A stretch of DNA of 64,000 nucleotides from Mytilus californianus (taxonomy: Eukaryota > Mollusca > Bivalvia > Mytilida > Mytilidae), in contig NW_026262701.1 of NCBI RefSeq assembly GCF_021869535.1, positions 6,525,501 through 6,589,500 on the forward strand, given 5' to 3'. The notes under the pieces were generated by a model that saw only the letters and a program-made list of their open reading frames with translations, did no database searches and had not been told where the DNA came from. The position numbers and the translations under genes are program-made. Position 1 is the first letter of the stretch; every line of letters starts with the position of its first letter. Shown in pieces: positions 1 through 12,631 of the stretch.

Positions 1-511
1 CACAGAATGCATGATGGAAGGGTCATAAAGTGTGTTTTTTTTTTTTGTGTGTGGAATAACTGATACATTTGAGCACTAATGAATCATTTCACTGGCTATT
101 TGGAATGTTCCTCCTGTGTGCATTAGATTGAACAGTTTGGCTGAGGTTTTGTTTTCACTTACAAGCTGTTTTTGCTTGATTTAATGTAATTGATTTTAAC
201 CTTTAAAAGAAAGAGCTCATCATAAAGTTTTACTGTGTTAAATCATCATTCTGTATTAACATCTATATGTCTGTTTATGCCCAATATTAGATTGTTTCAT
301 GTCACAACTCTGAAATTAAATGAAATTACTTTGACGTTTTATTAGAAAGCAATGAAAACATATAAACCATACAACTCCCCCCAAATAACAGCTAGTCAGT
401 ATGAAGGAATATAAGACTGACTTAAAAAAATCAATTTGATGAATTTCTAGAAATATTCATGTTTGCATTGACAACTAAGAGAACAATTTGAATAAGTTTG
501 TATAATTTCAG

Positions 512-883
512 GATTGTGGTCTCCAGCTAACAGACGAGCCAGGCAAACGTTGTTATCCAATTGAGGATCATCTGTGGTGTCATAGCTGCCATATAAAACG
601 GCTTTCCGTCATGTTTCCAGAGGAACAGTTCTATTTTGATCCATACACTCATAATATACAGAACAAATTAACAAGTGATTCATCAGGAAAACAAAGAGAC
701 AGCATTGCTATAATGCCAGCCTCACTGGAATCATACCCAGGCCGACCAGGACCTCCACCAATCAAGCCAACACCCAATGGAGGGAATTATGGATACAGTC
801 CTGGTCCTTATGGCCAACAACCAATGCAACAAGGTCCACCAATGAAACGTGCATCCCATCATTATCAAGTTACAGATCTATGA
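512..883 (+). CDS. Last coding exon of a zyxin/LPP/migfilin-family LIM protein
   Basis: The exon begins after an AG acceptor at 510-511 (tataatttcag) and runs open to TGA at 881-883, giving 123 codons. The first 34 residues are the C-terminal half of a LIM zinc-binding domain: DCGLQL, a CYP motif, then C-x2-C in WCHSCHIKRL. The spacing (Cys, 20 residues, C-x2-C) fits the second zinc site of the third LIM domain of zyxin-family adaptors, which link actin and cell adhesions. A Pro/Gly/Gln-rich tail follows, ending in VTDL, a class I PDZ-binding motif; human LPP ends in STDL. Earlier LIM domains must lie upstream of the window. An internal ATG at 611 is only a codon inside this exon. LPP is my preferred relative; migfilin and zyxin remain possible. 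Confidence 0.82.
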   Translation, partial: DCGLQLTDEPGKRCYPIEDHLWCHSCHIKRLSVMFPEEQFYFDPYTHNIQNKLTSDSSGKQRDSIAIMPASLESYPGRPGPPPIKPTPNGGNYGYSPGPYGQQPMQQGPPMKRASHHYQVTDL

Positions 884-3800
884 ACAATTTGTTGATAATA
901 ATCTGTTTGTTAATATTTGTCGTCTTTATAGTGCTAAAGCCTGCACAAATGAAATTTATTTGGCTTTTTATTGCTTTAAAGAAACATTGTCAAATAATGG
1001 AGAGAACATTACAGCTGATATTAATCAAATTTCACCTTTTTTAAACATTTTTCATTAAGATTTTTATTTTTACTCATGAAAGATACTTACAGAGAAGTGA
1101 GAAGTCAATCAAAATTGTTTTGCATAAACAGAATTATATTTTCTAATGGTATAGATAGTTTCCAATAATCCTTTTTGAGCTGGAGTTATTTCCCTTGCCT
1201 ACCATACAGGATGGCAAACTGTTTGATTCCTTATTTAACTAATGAAGTTAAAATGTGTAGTACAAATAATTCTGATAAGAGATCCTTGCTAGATCATAGC
1301 AATGAATTATACAAGACTTAAGCGAATACAAAATTTCTAATAAAACTATGTTTTCATAAGTCTCAGCGGTTACTATATCAAGTTGAATTTAGTTGATTTA
1401 TTCAAGGAATTTATGCTGGTTGACCTCCAACAGTACTGCAAAGAGACATAACTTTTACTCAAAGTACGTCAAGAGAAAACTTTCTATTGCTGAATTTTAT
1501 TTATAAATATAAAGAAATCAAAATTTACTGCCACATTTAAAGCTTTGATTTAGTGAAAGAAACTAAAGGAAAGTCATAAGTCTTTACTTACCTGTTACAT
1601 TATCTGTTAATTTTTATATGAAGTTAGTAATTTGCATATTTGACATTATTAGTGTTATCTGTCCAATCATCAAGGTGCTTGTTGTGGCCACCTTTATTTT
1701 GTGAAACAACTCCCTTTTGGATTTAAAAGAGAAATTAGGAAAAATACATACAAAACTATTACCTGCCACATATTAGAAAAAAGATAAAACATTGCCGTAT
1801 AATTATGTAAAACTTCTGAATGTTTCTCAGTCTCACATTGAGCCTTAGTAGGGAATGTCTGTGAATATTACAATGAATTTTCACAGTTAAATTGTTTCCT
1901 TAAAAAAATGCCACTTCAAAATTAATTTGCACTTAAATGAGAGAAATTATTGATTGAACATAAATAAGGCTTAGGCAAACATCCTTGGAATTGTGAGTAC
2001 TTGGTATTGGTATTCACTATAACATATATGACTGGCAGAAAACGTTACATTTGCTTTTTATTTGCAATGAGAATATAGATCTGATATTTTGATTTGTGAT
2101 GTTCATCAACTTTTGGTAGCAGTAGATTACAAAATGTTTAATTAATAAATAAGGATCAATTAAAATTATAAACATTTTATAATTTCTCAATAACCAGATT
2201 GGAAAAGTATTTTAATATATTTTAATAACAAGAACATGATTTATGTGCTGTGTGTGTAAAAGATAGGGATGTGTGCAATGTTAAGCCACTACACAGGTCA
2301 AATGTCATGTGCTTGTCATTAGGGGTCAGTATTAAACTATAACATAGACCCATGTTCAAGTAAAATTTCTGAGATCTATTGAATGGAATACTTTCAACAA
2401 CATTTAAAAACAAAATCTACCGATTAACTGCCTGTTTGACTATGTACAAAATATGAGAAGGAATTTCTCTCACCCCCAGAATGGCAAATGTGGCATTTAA
2501 CTTGTGTTGCTTGGTTCTTGATATTATTTCATGTTTTCTGAAAGATAGATGTTTCTTTACAGCTGGCTTTCATCTCCCAAGTTTTGTATTATTTTGGAAC
2601 ATACATTAACTTCATATTTTTGGTAAGATAATTTACAACATTTATATTAAGCAATTTACTACTGTTTTTGTATTTAGACATTTGTATCAGTCAACACTTT
2701 ATTTACATGTTATTCGTCAGCCAATCAAACAAGCTTGACAGAGTATCAGCATTTTATATAACACAAGTTGTTCATTGTTGAATGTGTGCTTTTTTGGGTT
2801 TCATACCACATTAGTCATACAATGTTGAATATTTGGTTTTCAGCATTTTATATTATCAAACAAGTCCTGCAATATTAGATATTCTTATATCACACAAGCT
2901 ATACAATTTGGAGTATTTATTATTCAGAATCTTACAACTCACAAATCATTCAGCATTGAATATTTGTCAATTGACATTTGATTTACCATATTTCATACAA
3001 TGTCATATATTTATTACACAATCATACAATGTCAAATATTTATTACAGAATCATACAATGTTTACCTTTAGTCAGTGCAATCTGTCTCAAATCATAACAT
3101 GACAATATTTCTTTCCCATGATTCTTTGTTTTGTATGGATTATCTCCCCGAGGAATGATTTTTTTTTTGTTTCTTTATGAGCTAAGCTTCCTATTATTAT
3201 TTTTTGTAAAATAAAAAAAGGATAGCATGAAGCTAAATGTCATAATAAATGATATTCTTTGTACAGATTAGTTGAATTATACATATCATATTCATTAATT
3301 TTACTGAAAACTCCAAATAGTTCATGACGAATCATCAGATATAATAAGGGGGATAAACCAAAGAATGAGAATTAAGGGAAATGTCACATACATGACTATG
3401 TTTGCAATATATGTGAAATCTGGTTCAGTTGATGATAAACATGTATTTAATATGACATTCAGTGCCAAAGAATCTATTCATTACATACAATCGATCGCTT
3501 TCAGTGTTTAAATGTGGTCTCTTTTAATTCATTTTTTACATGTAATTGTAAAGGATAAAAATATCGAAATGGGAAAGTTAAATTTGATTTGTAAAAATGA
3601 ATGTATTAAATGTTTCAAATTAACAAAGTTACTAAAGGGGGATAATTCAAATAATTCTTTCTGTTCCAAGGCTCAATGAGAAAAGTTATTTTTACATCTT
3701 CCATTAGTTACCTGGTAATGGAAAGAAAAAAACTGACAGTTTCTCATGTACTGTTTAGTCAGATATTATTTGATTTATTTTAACAAATAAATGTTTTTGT

Positions 3801-4454
3801 TGTACTTATTTTTATTGGTTTATATTGTTAAGTTATGACATAATTTTCAACAACCTTAACAGTTTTTGACTACAACCTATTATTTCTGATTATTCATTCC
3901 AAAATTTTTATTTTTCTGATGATCTGCAAAATCATTCCAGAATGTCCCATTTTTCTCCTCATCTGATGTATTATTTAATAATGATTTTTTTCCCTCAACT
4001 GAAGTAATATTAGTAATATTTTCTGTATCAGGTTATTTCTCGTTTGTTTGTGAAATTGTTTGTGGCAATTCAGACAGATTTTATAATATATGATGATATT
4101 CAGAGATTAATTCATCTTGAATTTCATTTAATAAATCCAAAGATTTTCAGAATCAAAAGTTAACTCGTGCATTATTTCATAATAAAAATTATAGAATGCA
4201 ATATGTAGGGAATGTTTGAGAAATTATTTTTGAGCAATATTAGGAAATGTTATATAGAAAAATGATAAGCAATAATTGGGAATTTAAACCCATGGTTTAA
4301 TGTTTATTTTGATGTTTAAAAGCATGTCCATTCAATTTTATAGAACGTGGTGTCCACCTTTTTTATTTGTGTATTTTGTTTAAACATTAGATTCAAAGAA
4401 GGGTACATGATTATATCAGTATTTTGATGAGACATATATTTTAGTCAGTTACTT

Positions 4455-4575
4455 TGACAGATAGAAGATTGTCCTCAAGTAAGGAACACTCCTGCCTCCT
4501 CCACCAACAAAAAGTTACCTCCTCAAAATAGCCCAATACTACTGAAAGTGGGGTTAAACACCTGTCAATCAATCA
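4455..4575 (+). repeat. SINE-like 3' fragment
   Basis: The stretch 'caccaacaaaaagttacctcctc...gaaagtggggttaaacacctgtcaatcaatca' resembles the 3' half of tRNA-derived SINEs widespread in molluscs, which end in a 'ggcgttaaacaccaatcaatca'-like tail. No tRNA-like A/B-box head could be recognised, so it is probably 5'-truncated. Confidence 0.45.
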
Positions 4576-7020
4576 AATTAGGAACTCTGGTTTTTGAGTC
4601 TCTGTTAGTAAATGCAATACCTTTGATACAAGTAAATTTAACACATTAAATTCTCTATCCACCTTTTTGTTTGCTGTAACAAAATATAGATGTAATGTTG
4701 TTTATCCTTGTGGATTATCAAAGCACATGTTGGTTTTAAATGTTATGCTAAATATGTGTCAATGTAATTTTTCTTTTAAAAAGGTGGAGAAAATTGTTAT
4801 GTATTGAAAGCATTTGATTAAACTTTATGTATTGCATCTCCTTGGTTCTGGATCTGTCACTGGCTGTACTGTAAATGTTTGAAAAAGTCTTACCTAGAGA
4901 AAGGATATAAAATTTGTAGTCTAATGTACCTGAGGAATTAAGTTTTGACCAGTAAGTTGTTGTATCTATCATGTGTCTCTTTATAGATGCCAGTATTGTA
5001 TTGTTGTAAGAAACAAGTCTCAACTCTGAAGGCCTTTGTTAATTTCTATTTTTTAATGTCAGTTACCTTTCTTTGGTAAATCTTATAAGTAACAATCTTC
5101 AGACAAATCTGGTCTGAAATTTTGTAGTAAAATTAGCAGTTGTTAAGAAGATAAAGAATGATTTTTTTGTTTTGACCTGATTGAATGGCTGGATAGTTCA
5201 AATTGTTACATAAATAGTACGGTTTGGTGTTATATATTCTTGTTATTTAGATATAATGTACTAAAATTCCAGGGTTTTGTTAGCTGTTAAACAGCTTTAT
5301 TTTCTCTGTAAATATTGACAGATTTAACTAATAGTTCTCTTAGAGATAATAATACAAAAACGTGTTCAAAATGACAATATCTGTGAGGTTGATGAGTTAA
5401 GGACTGTTGGTGCTAGTACTATAATATGTATAAATTCTTTTGTTTTTAGCCTTTTCTTGTTATTTATTTCTGATTTGATTTATTTATTTTGTATATTTAG
5501 TTGGATTGAAGTCTCTTGTTTATATAATCATGTTAATGTTAATTTTGTCAGTCAAATTTTGTTGATAGTGTTGCCTGACCTTCCCCCAATAGATTAGAGT
5601 TATCTCCCTTGCTGTATTTTTAATTTGCTTCCTTTGAGTTTTATTAGAATTGTCTCCCTTCCTTGTATGAATTATTCTCACAGAATCAAGATATTGCTGT
5701 TGAATTTTACAAAATCACAGTAACCTGCTCAGACTATTATAAATATACCAGTAGTTAGAAGAAAAAAGAAATCCATTGCACCAGAAAACAATTCTGAGTT
5801 TTATTTACTGTAATGAATGGTCAGTAGTTAAACGTCTATTTATATAATGAATTATAAGAATTTATTCAATTACATAATGAATTGGTTTATTTAACTGAAT
5901 TTTTTTATTATTATTTGTTTGATGTAGGAAAATTTCCCTTAAGATACATAGCAGTTTAGTGACATATGATTGAATTGCAGTTGTGAAAGCCAACAAAGAA
6001 TGTTAAAATTCATTTTGCTCAATACAAAATTATTTTCTTAGATGAAATTGCCAAAATATTGTTATTTTATTACAGTTTTACTCGTTCTACTTAAAGTTAC
6101 AAGTATAAGCTAGTTCAAGTCTGATTTCAGTCATAAATGTAGAAGTATGAATTGAAAATAACATTTTTTTTGGGATCACTATTAATCTAGTGGAATAATC
6201 TACTTAAAGACATTTTTCAATAGGAAATTTTTTTTGTTCGGTAATGTAAAATTTCCTTAATACAAGAGTTTTTGTACTGGGGGTATTTTACAGTTCAAAT
6301 GTCAATTTGGTTATTGTTTAACATATCATGTTGGCTATAATATACTTGGTTGAATTTTACCATCAAAACCTTATTATACATTGATGAAATTATTTAACCT
6401 TCAAGACTCTATTAAAATGGATCTCTATTTTCTTATTGTTACCAGCAGAAATTGATTAATCTGTATGCAGAAATTTTGGTTAACAGTTTCCAAATCCAAA
6501 AAAATTTTTAAATTAAAAAGTTTTTGTATATGTCGATCTGCATGATAAAAGTAAATAAAGTTTAGTTGATAACTAAACTTCACATAAGTTTATTGGATTT
6601 TGTTAAGAATCAACAATGTCATTAAATGTGAATTCAGATTAAAATATAGATGTATGATATTGTTTCATGGTAAATATTCACTAAAAAAAATGGAAGATTG
6701 ACAGTACGGTAGCACTGGAAGTTCAGATTAATGAAATAACTTATGTTAACAACCGTTACAATGTTTTATTAGTACTCTACAAGATCGTATTTTATTGATT
6801 GACAGTACCACATATAGTAGATATGATTCATTAAATATTACTAGTCTTTTTCATTTGAAAAATCTTAGGATTGAAAATTATCAACCGGATGAAATGAGTA
6901 ATGCAATTGTAATGATTCCACCCAGTGTTGATTTAAGTAAAGGTTGTACAAGATGATGTAAACATGGTTTAGTTGTTTTATTTTCCACTTTATTTTACTT
7001 TTACCACTGAAGTAGATGAC

Positions 7021-7026
7021 AATAAA
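7021..7026 (+). terminator. Candidate polyadenylation signal of the LIM gene
   Basis: AATAAA followed about 20-35 nt later by a T/G-rich stretch (ggcttttattttgtgttattcg), the usual layout of a metazoan cleavage site. Repeat-rich DNA starts just downstream. An alternative AATAAA lies at 1339-1344. Confidence 0.4.
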
Positions 7027-7162
7027 ATATTTTTGAAATATAAATGGCTTTTATTTTGTGTTATTCGACAGCAAGAATTGGTGTTTATTTTACTTTGGTG
7101 TTAGAATAGACTATTTTCATGCTATCGACTCCCTAGTATATGAATGATGACTGATTACATTC

Positions 7163-7394
7163 TCTGTGGTAGGACACTCTGGTACTCTATCAAGTAAGAG
7201 CAACTAAAAGAAGTAATATCAAGCTTATAATCTTTACAATTTTCAGGAAAAATTTACCTGTTATGCAATGATTTTGTGGTGTATAGAAAACATAACAGTT
7301 AAATGTTTTCCCCCAAATTGCATCGATTGTAAGCTTAATTTTACTTCTTTTAGTTGTTCTTTCTCGACAGAGTACCATAATGTCCTACCACACA
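7163..7394. mobile_element. Fold-back (palindromic) MITE-like element
   Basis: Two arms of about 75-80 nt are imperfect reverse complements: the left arm (about 7163-7245) starts TGTGGTAGGACA and includes CAACTAAAAGAAGTAA; the right arm (about 7315-7394) reads the same on the - strand. A roughly 70-nt loop separates them. The 62-codon - strand ORF across it is a by-product. No clear target duplication was found. Confidence 0.65.
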
Positions 7395-7779
7395 GTAGGT
7401 AACCTGTCAAAATATTACATATTCCGTAGTCAAATGTTTGTAATACAAAAATAGTCTACTGGCTAATGATTTGATTGTCTAACTATCGTCTAAAACCTTA
7501 GCTAGTCATCACTTGTTATCTGTACTTTCACTTTTATCTATTTGGGGGAAGGGGACCAGGATTTTGTGGTCTGTACATGAGACAATAATATCAGGAAATA
7601 CCCGAACCAGATTCATCACACATTACTTTAAACCAACTTATTTTCGTGCGTCACTCATTTTTACAACATTTTCAAGGAGAAAAATAATGTGAATATGTCA
7701 AACTTTGATCTATCCTTGTATAAGTATATCCACAAAGTTTGAAAATTATGGAAAAAATTGGAGACTAACTTGATAAAAA

Positions 7780-8540
7780 TATAAAAAGGAATACAGTGCA
7801 TGGGTGTTGACTTTGCCTGATTTATGGCTTGGCTAAGAAAGTGTTGTGATACCTATGGTAATAGGGAGGTATCAAAATACAATCAAACAAGTATAGAAAT
7901 GTCACCCTCTGGACCATTTACTGAAACATCTGGCAAGTTTGCTTTTAATTGGTTTAGTGGTTCTTTAGAAGATCTTTGAAAATCCGACCAACTAGACCCC
8001 TTTTGTCCCTTGAAGCCCTCATGACCAAAGTAACAGCACTTGGTAAGGACCCTTCAAAGAACGTTTTTGCATGGGTTGCTTTCATTTCTTTTCACTTGCA
8101 TGTACTTGGGAAAAGTAATACAAAATGTATTAACCCATTTGGTTTCAGTGTAAACTGGCGGCCATATTAAATTTCCAATTAAAGTAATAACACTTGTTTT
8201 GATTTTTCACTGGAACATAACTGGCAGTTATGATTTAAATCACATGAGTGGTTCTAGAGAAGATCTTTGGACCAATTGGATATCTTTTTGGTCCCTGGTG
8301 CCATGCTTTACTTTTCCGCAAGGCCAAAGTAATAACAAATGGCAAGTTTTAAATGGTTTATTTTCATTAGAACTGTTCTTAAAAGGAGCAGCAAGAGACC
8401 ACGTAAGCAATATCTGTGCTAAGTTTGGATTTTATTCTGGCCAGTGATTCTCTAGAATTTCAAACGTTGAAAAGCTGACGGATTGGCACCAACTGATTAC
8501 AAAAGCTCACATGACCTGAAGAGCTAAAATGCATGTTGAG
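7780..8540. repeat. Degenerate bivalve interspersed repeat
   Basis: Diverged direct repeats of the type 'agtggttctagagaagatctttgg' recur near 7960 and 8248, and 'ggcaagtttt...aatggttta' near 7932 and 8341. They resemble the tandem units of a repeat common in bivalves. The short ORFs here are not coding. Confidence 0.4.
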
Positions 8541-8718
8541 ATATATACTTTTTCTGAGCCATGGTATTTTTACACTTCACCTCTCTATTCCCTATAGATG
8601 TCAGTTATCGCGATTTGTGAGATACCAATCGGTATATGCTCCAGTAAGTATTAGAAACAAAAAATACATATATGTCAAGTCTGTCATATTTGTTTTTCGT
8701 AAATTGTTTTGTTATGAA

Positions 8719-8912
8719 TTAGGCCGTTAGTTTTCTCAATTGAATTGTTTCATATTTTTCATATCTGGGCCTTTTATATCCGACTATATGGTATGGGTTT
8801 TTCTCGTTGTTGAAAGCCGTACGGTTGCCTACAATTGCTTACATCCACTTTATTTGAACTTTGATGGATAGTTGTCTCATTGGCACTCATACCTCATCTC
8901 CTTATTTCTATA
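8719..8912 (-). repeat. Copy of an abundant mussel interspersed repeat
   Basis: Contains 'ggccgttagttttctc', 'gtatgggtttttctcgttgttgaaagccgtacgg' and, at the end, the reverse complement of the GATGTGGTATGAGTGCC core (ggcactcatacctcatctcc). A related stretch in the same orientation lies at 14645-14930. Confidence 0.6.
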
Positions 8913-8920
8913 TATGATGG

Positions 8921-9420
8921 AAAAGATAGCTGAGCACGTTTTAGTCATAGCACATTGACCCTCCTCTTTATCCCCTAGATATCATAAATTTAAAAAATCA
9001 TGGTATTTATGATACTTATTCTAGGTTTATGCTCCAACAATTATTGGAGAAAAAAAACATATTTGAGATAATTATTCTAGGTAGATGCTCAAATTAGTAT
9101 TTCGAAATAAAATAAAAAAAGATGTTCGAAAAGATAGCTGACCACGTTTCAGCCATGGCATTCTGACCACCACCCCCTTTATCCCCTAGATGTTATAAAT
9201 TCAAGTTATTACAGTATTTGAGATTCTTATTCCAGGTTTATACTCCCGCAAGTATCGGAGAAAAAAAACATGTTGGAAAAGAAAAGCTGACCACGTTATA
9301 GCTATAGTATTTTGACCCCACAACTATGAAAAATTGACCATATCTTAATGTCTGAATCGAGTTAAAACTATCTGTAATTTGAGATACTTTATCCAGTTGT
9401 AATCCTCCAGTACGCATCCT
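8921..9420. repeat. Degenerate tandem repeat, about three units
   Basis: Units begin at about 8921, 9128 and 9274 with 'ggaaaagatagctgaccacgtt' and contain 'tttatcccctagat' and 'aggtttatgctcc'. Spacing is irregular (about 207 and 146 bp), showing decay by indels. Confidence 0.5.
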
Positions 9421-9844
9421 TCTCATCTTGAATTACACCTAGAAATTAACAATGAGGGTTGGTTGAGAACTAAACTTTTTGGCAAAAGAGAAGATTTCAA
9501 TTTCACCCCTTTATAACTTTCCATTTCTCTGTATCAACATTCAAGCTGCGCCTGCATATATATCTCACAATTAGTAAAATAATCTAGGCCTTAAGTTTCC
9601 TATGATTTTTTTGATTTTTTTGCTTGAAAGATCTCGAGGGTTTCTGCTCACAAGGAAGCTATTACACCAAGGGTTCCAAATGGTAAACTTTATGTGTTTC
9701 CTTCGAAAGTTTAACGGACGCTGTCATGATGTTGGTTGAAAGTTATAAAATATGTGTGTCATAGACTAACCACAAATATGATCCATTCATTGAAGTCACA
9801 TTCATGTCCCGAATTTTCTCGAATGTAATTAACTACTCCAAACG

Positions 9845-10060
9845 CAGTTTATCACATCATTCAATTTACCATGAGCAACATGGCGGGTGCCGTATGTAGA
9901 GCAGGAACTGTTTTCCCTTCCGGAGCACCTTAGTTCATCACGGTGTTTTTCTGTAGATCTAGGAATTACGTTTGTTTGTATTTTTCAGTTTCGTCGTTGT
10001 TCTTTTGGTCATGGTGTTGTCTGTTTTTTTTTTTTCTTTTTATGATTTATGGTTGTTCCT
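9845..10060 (+). repeat. Fragment of a mussel interspersed repeat
   Basis: The segment around 'catggcgggtgccgtatgtagagcaggaactg...ccttccggagcacct' matches by memory a very common mussel repeat. No gene is visible in it. Confidence 0.45.
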
Positions 10061-10675
10061 TTGTTATCTTCGCCGTCTTGATACACATTTGAATTATCGA
10101 TTTCATTTGAGAAAACGTTTAAGGTGAGTGTATGTATTTATAAAGGCGTCAATTGCGTCCTTTTAATAGCAGACGTGTTCCTGTATTGTTTGAGGACCTT
10201 TTATATTTCAATGCAAAATGCAGTATTAATTACACTCACCGTAATTCTTGATGACATTTTTGCTTTATATAATCACAAATTCTGTATATTTATACTGCGG
10301 AAATTTATTCAAGGGAATTGACCTCAAATAAGTCTAATATAAACAGCATTACGTGTTAGTGTCGTGGCGCTCAATCCTACCCCTGATCTGGGGCAGTTGC
10401 GTAACAGCACATTATAAGAACAAACTGTAAAAAATAATTTGAAAAGGCTTGAGTCATCATGCAGATCGACACGAAGATTAAAAATAACTAACACAAAGAT
10501 AAAAGACACACATGCAGTACCAATCGAAGAGTAATCGCAGTTACTGAAAGCTAATTTGAACCCACTCATTCAACTTAAAAAAAAATTTTTTGCATTGATT
10601 TTATTGAAAATTTTCTTCAACTTTGTCTGGTGTTATTTGTTATTTTCTAAATTAAAGAGGTGTTCTCATCACTGC
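10061..10675. other. No recognisable feature
   Basis: Unremarkable AT-rich DNA. Short ORFs on both strands show no protein motif. Confidence 0.5.
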
Positions 10676-10686
10676 AATTTTTGTAT

Positions 10687-11437
10687 TTCCACAATGCTAG
10701 GGTAATTAACAGGGACATCATCGCCGATTTTATTTCCACATTGCTAGGGTAATTAGAAGAGACATCATCGCCGATTTTGATTTCCACAATGCTAGGATAA
10801 TTAGAAGGAAAATCATCGCCGATTTTATTCCCACAGTGACAATGCTAGGGTAATTAGAAAGGACATCATCGCCGATTTTATTTCCACAATTCTAGGGTAA
10901 TTAGAAGGGACGTCATCGCCGAATTCATTTCCACAATTATGCTAGGGTATTTAGAAGGGACATCATCGCTGATTTTTATTTCCACAATGGTAAGGTCATT
11001 AGAAGGGACATCATCGCCAATTTTATTTCCACAATGCTAGGGTAATTAGAAGGGACATCGCCAATTTTATTTTCACAAAAAAATGCTAGGGTAATTTGAA
11101 GGGACATCATCGCCGATTTTATTTCCACAAATTCGAAGGGACATCATCGCCGTTTTTATTTCCACAATGCTAGGGTAATTAGAAGGGACATCATCGCCGA
11201 TTTTTATTTCCACAATGCTAGGGTAATTAGAAGGGACATCATCGCCGATTTTATTTCCACAATGCTAGGGTAATTAGAAGGGACATCATCGCCGATTTAA
11301 TTTCCACAATTATGCTAGGGTAATTAGAAGGGACATCATCGCCGATTTTTATTTCCACAATGCTTAGGTAATTAGAAGGGACATCATCGCTGATTTTTAT
11401 TTCCACAATGCTTAGGTAATTAGAAAGGACATCATAA
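10687..11437 (+). repeat. 47-48 bp satellite array, about 16 units
   Basis: About sixteen head-to-tail units, each containing TTTCCACAATGCTAGGG, then TAATTAGAAGGG, then ACATCATCGCCGATTTT. Most are 47-48 bp. Variants carry small insertions (units near 10800, 10930 and 11080) and one is shortened (near 11125). The last unit stops in 'ggacatcat', directly beside the 3' tail of the LINE at 11445. Central units (11160-11320) are almost identical and edge units more diverged, as expected of unequal exchange. Confidence 0.93.
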
Positions 11438-11581
11438 AAACTACTTCATGAATGAATGAATGATTTTATATTCATAAACTAGTACATAGCTATATACAGA
11501 GAAAATAACAGTTCATATATAATACATATTTTGTTTCGCATGTGTGAAAATAAATAACAATATAATAATATTACAGTTCCT

Positions 11582-11926
11582 CTAACCAGGAGGACAGACT
11601 TTCACTGATATGTATCGTATAAATCTACACAATTTTTCTGGTTCAACAACATTTTCAGATGAAAATATATGATTAAATTTAATAATGTTAGCATTTTTGT
11701 TACAATAATGTGGTAAAATTTTTCTCTTTCTATGTTGAAAAAATTGCATGACATTATGTAGATCATCGCCAATATCTGTAGAGCTGCAGAGGTTACAAGA
11801 CCTTTCCGATCTCGGAATAGTTTGCCACCTTCCCGTCTCCACTGGCAAACTAAAACACAAAGTATATAAAAAATTAAAAGTCAAAATCGATAAATACTTT
11901 TCACATTTAAATTCGGTCTTGTAAAT
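11582..11926 (-). pseudogene. LINE ORF2 C-terminal Cys-rich segment
   Basis: Encodes 'SLPVETGRWQTIPRSERSC' then a C-x2-C and a downstream 'LHNVMQF', the pattern that closes ORF2 in this group of mollusc LINEs (Glu-Thr-Gly-Arg, Arg-Ser-Glu-Arg, Cys-x2-Cys). The equivalent region of the 24-34 kb LINE reads AIETGRY...NERFCKFC. It is out of frame with the preceding ORF2 segment. Confidence 0.75.
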
Positions 11927-12631
11927 TCAATAACATAAACTTTTCGAGGATTGATGTAAATCTGCAAACCAGTCTTGTCGAAATTGGTCTTTTAGCTTTT
12001 GCTCAATACTTAATTTTATCCATTTTTTGTTAAAATAATCTTGGCAATGCCATACATTTGACATGCCACATTCATCAAATATTTTCTTAATAAATAACAT
12101 CCATTTATTTCCAATACCATAATTGTTACAATTAACGTATAATAGTTTATAAAGTATACAGGATAATTTATCTTCATTTCTATTATCAAGAAGGCGACAC
12201 CAAAAGTTGATCATTCGTAGTTTAGCATATAAAGAAATAGGGTATCTCACAAGTTCTCCATAAATCATAAAATTTGGAGTCGAGTTTTTAAGTTTTAAAA
12301 TGTGCTTACAGAATTTCAAATGCACTCGCTCAAGTATATCAAAATTTTCGTATCCCCAAATTTCAGCCCCGTATAGAAGAATGGGTACAACAGCTTTATC
12401 AAACATATTTAGTTGGCATTCAATCGATAAGTGGTTTAATCTACTCTTCTTGGTAACACTGTACATAGCTTTAGTTGCTTGGTCTCGTAAATATTTCCTA
12501 GTTTCGAAAAAAGATGCATTTCTAGAGAAAATAACACCAAGGTATTTATAATGTTTAACTATCTCTATTTCTTCTTTTTCAATATAAAACTTCAAATTAT
12601 TTGATATTCTTCCTCTTGTAAAAACCATCAC
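11927..12631 (-). pseudogene. LINE ORF2, post-RT 'thumb' region
   Basis: A 234-codon frame that starts inside the RT thumb (MVFTRGR, then HYKYLGVIFS) and continues through 'VVPILLYGAEIWG' and 'KNSTPNFMIYGELVRYP', all typical of the region downstream of the LINE RT core. It is joined to the preceding segment by a frameshift in an A-run near 12641-12646. It ends with its own stop before the Cys-rich segment. Confidence 0.8.

Larger units (their letters stand above)
884..7045 (+). other. Long 3' UTR or intergenic region after the LIM gene
   Basis: AT-rich sequence with no credible ORF and fewer recognisable repeats than the rest of the window. It contains one SINE-like tail near 4.5 kb. Two polyadenylation hexamers could end the LIM transcript: AATAAA at 1339-1344 (short UTR) and AATAAA at 7021-7026 (about 6.1 kb UTR). 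The low repeat density up to 7.04 kb and its rise immediately after favour the long UTR, but this is inference. Confidence 0.45.

Noticed and set aside
7190-7378. 62-codon - strand ORF in the 7.2-kb palindrome
   Set aside because: It lies across the two arms and loop of a fold-back element and shows no protein motif.
10687-11437. CRISPR-like array
   Set aside because: The units are directly abutting 47-48 bp satellite repeats with no unique spacers, in animal DNA.
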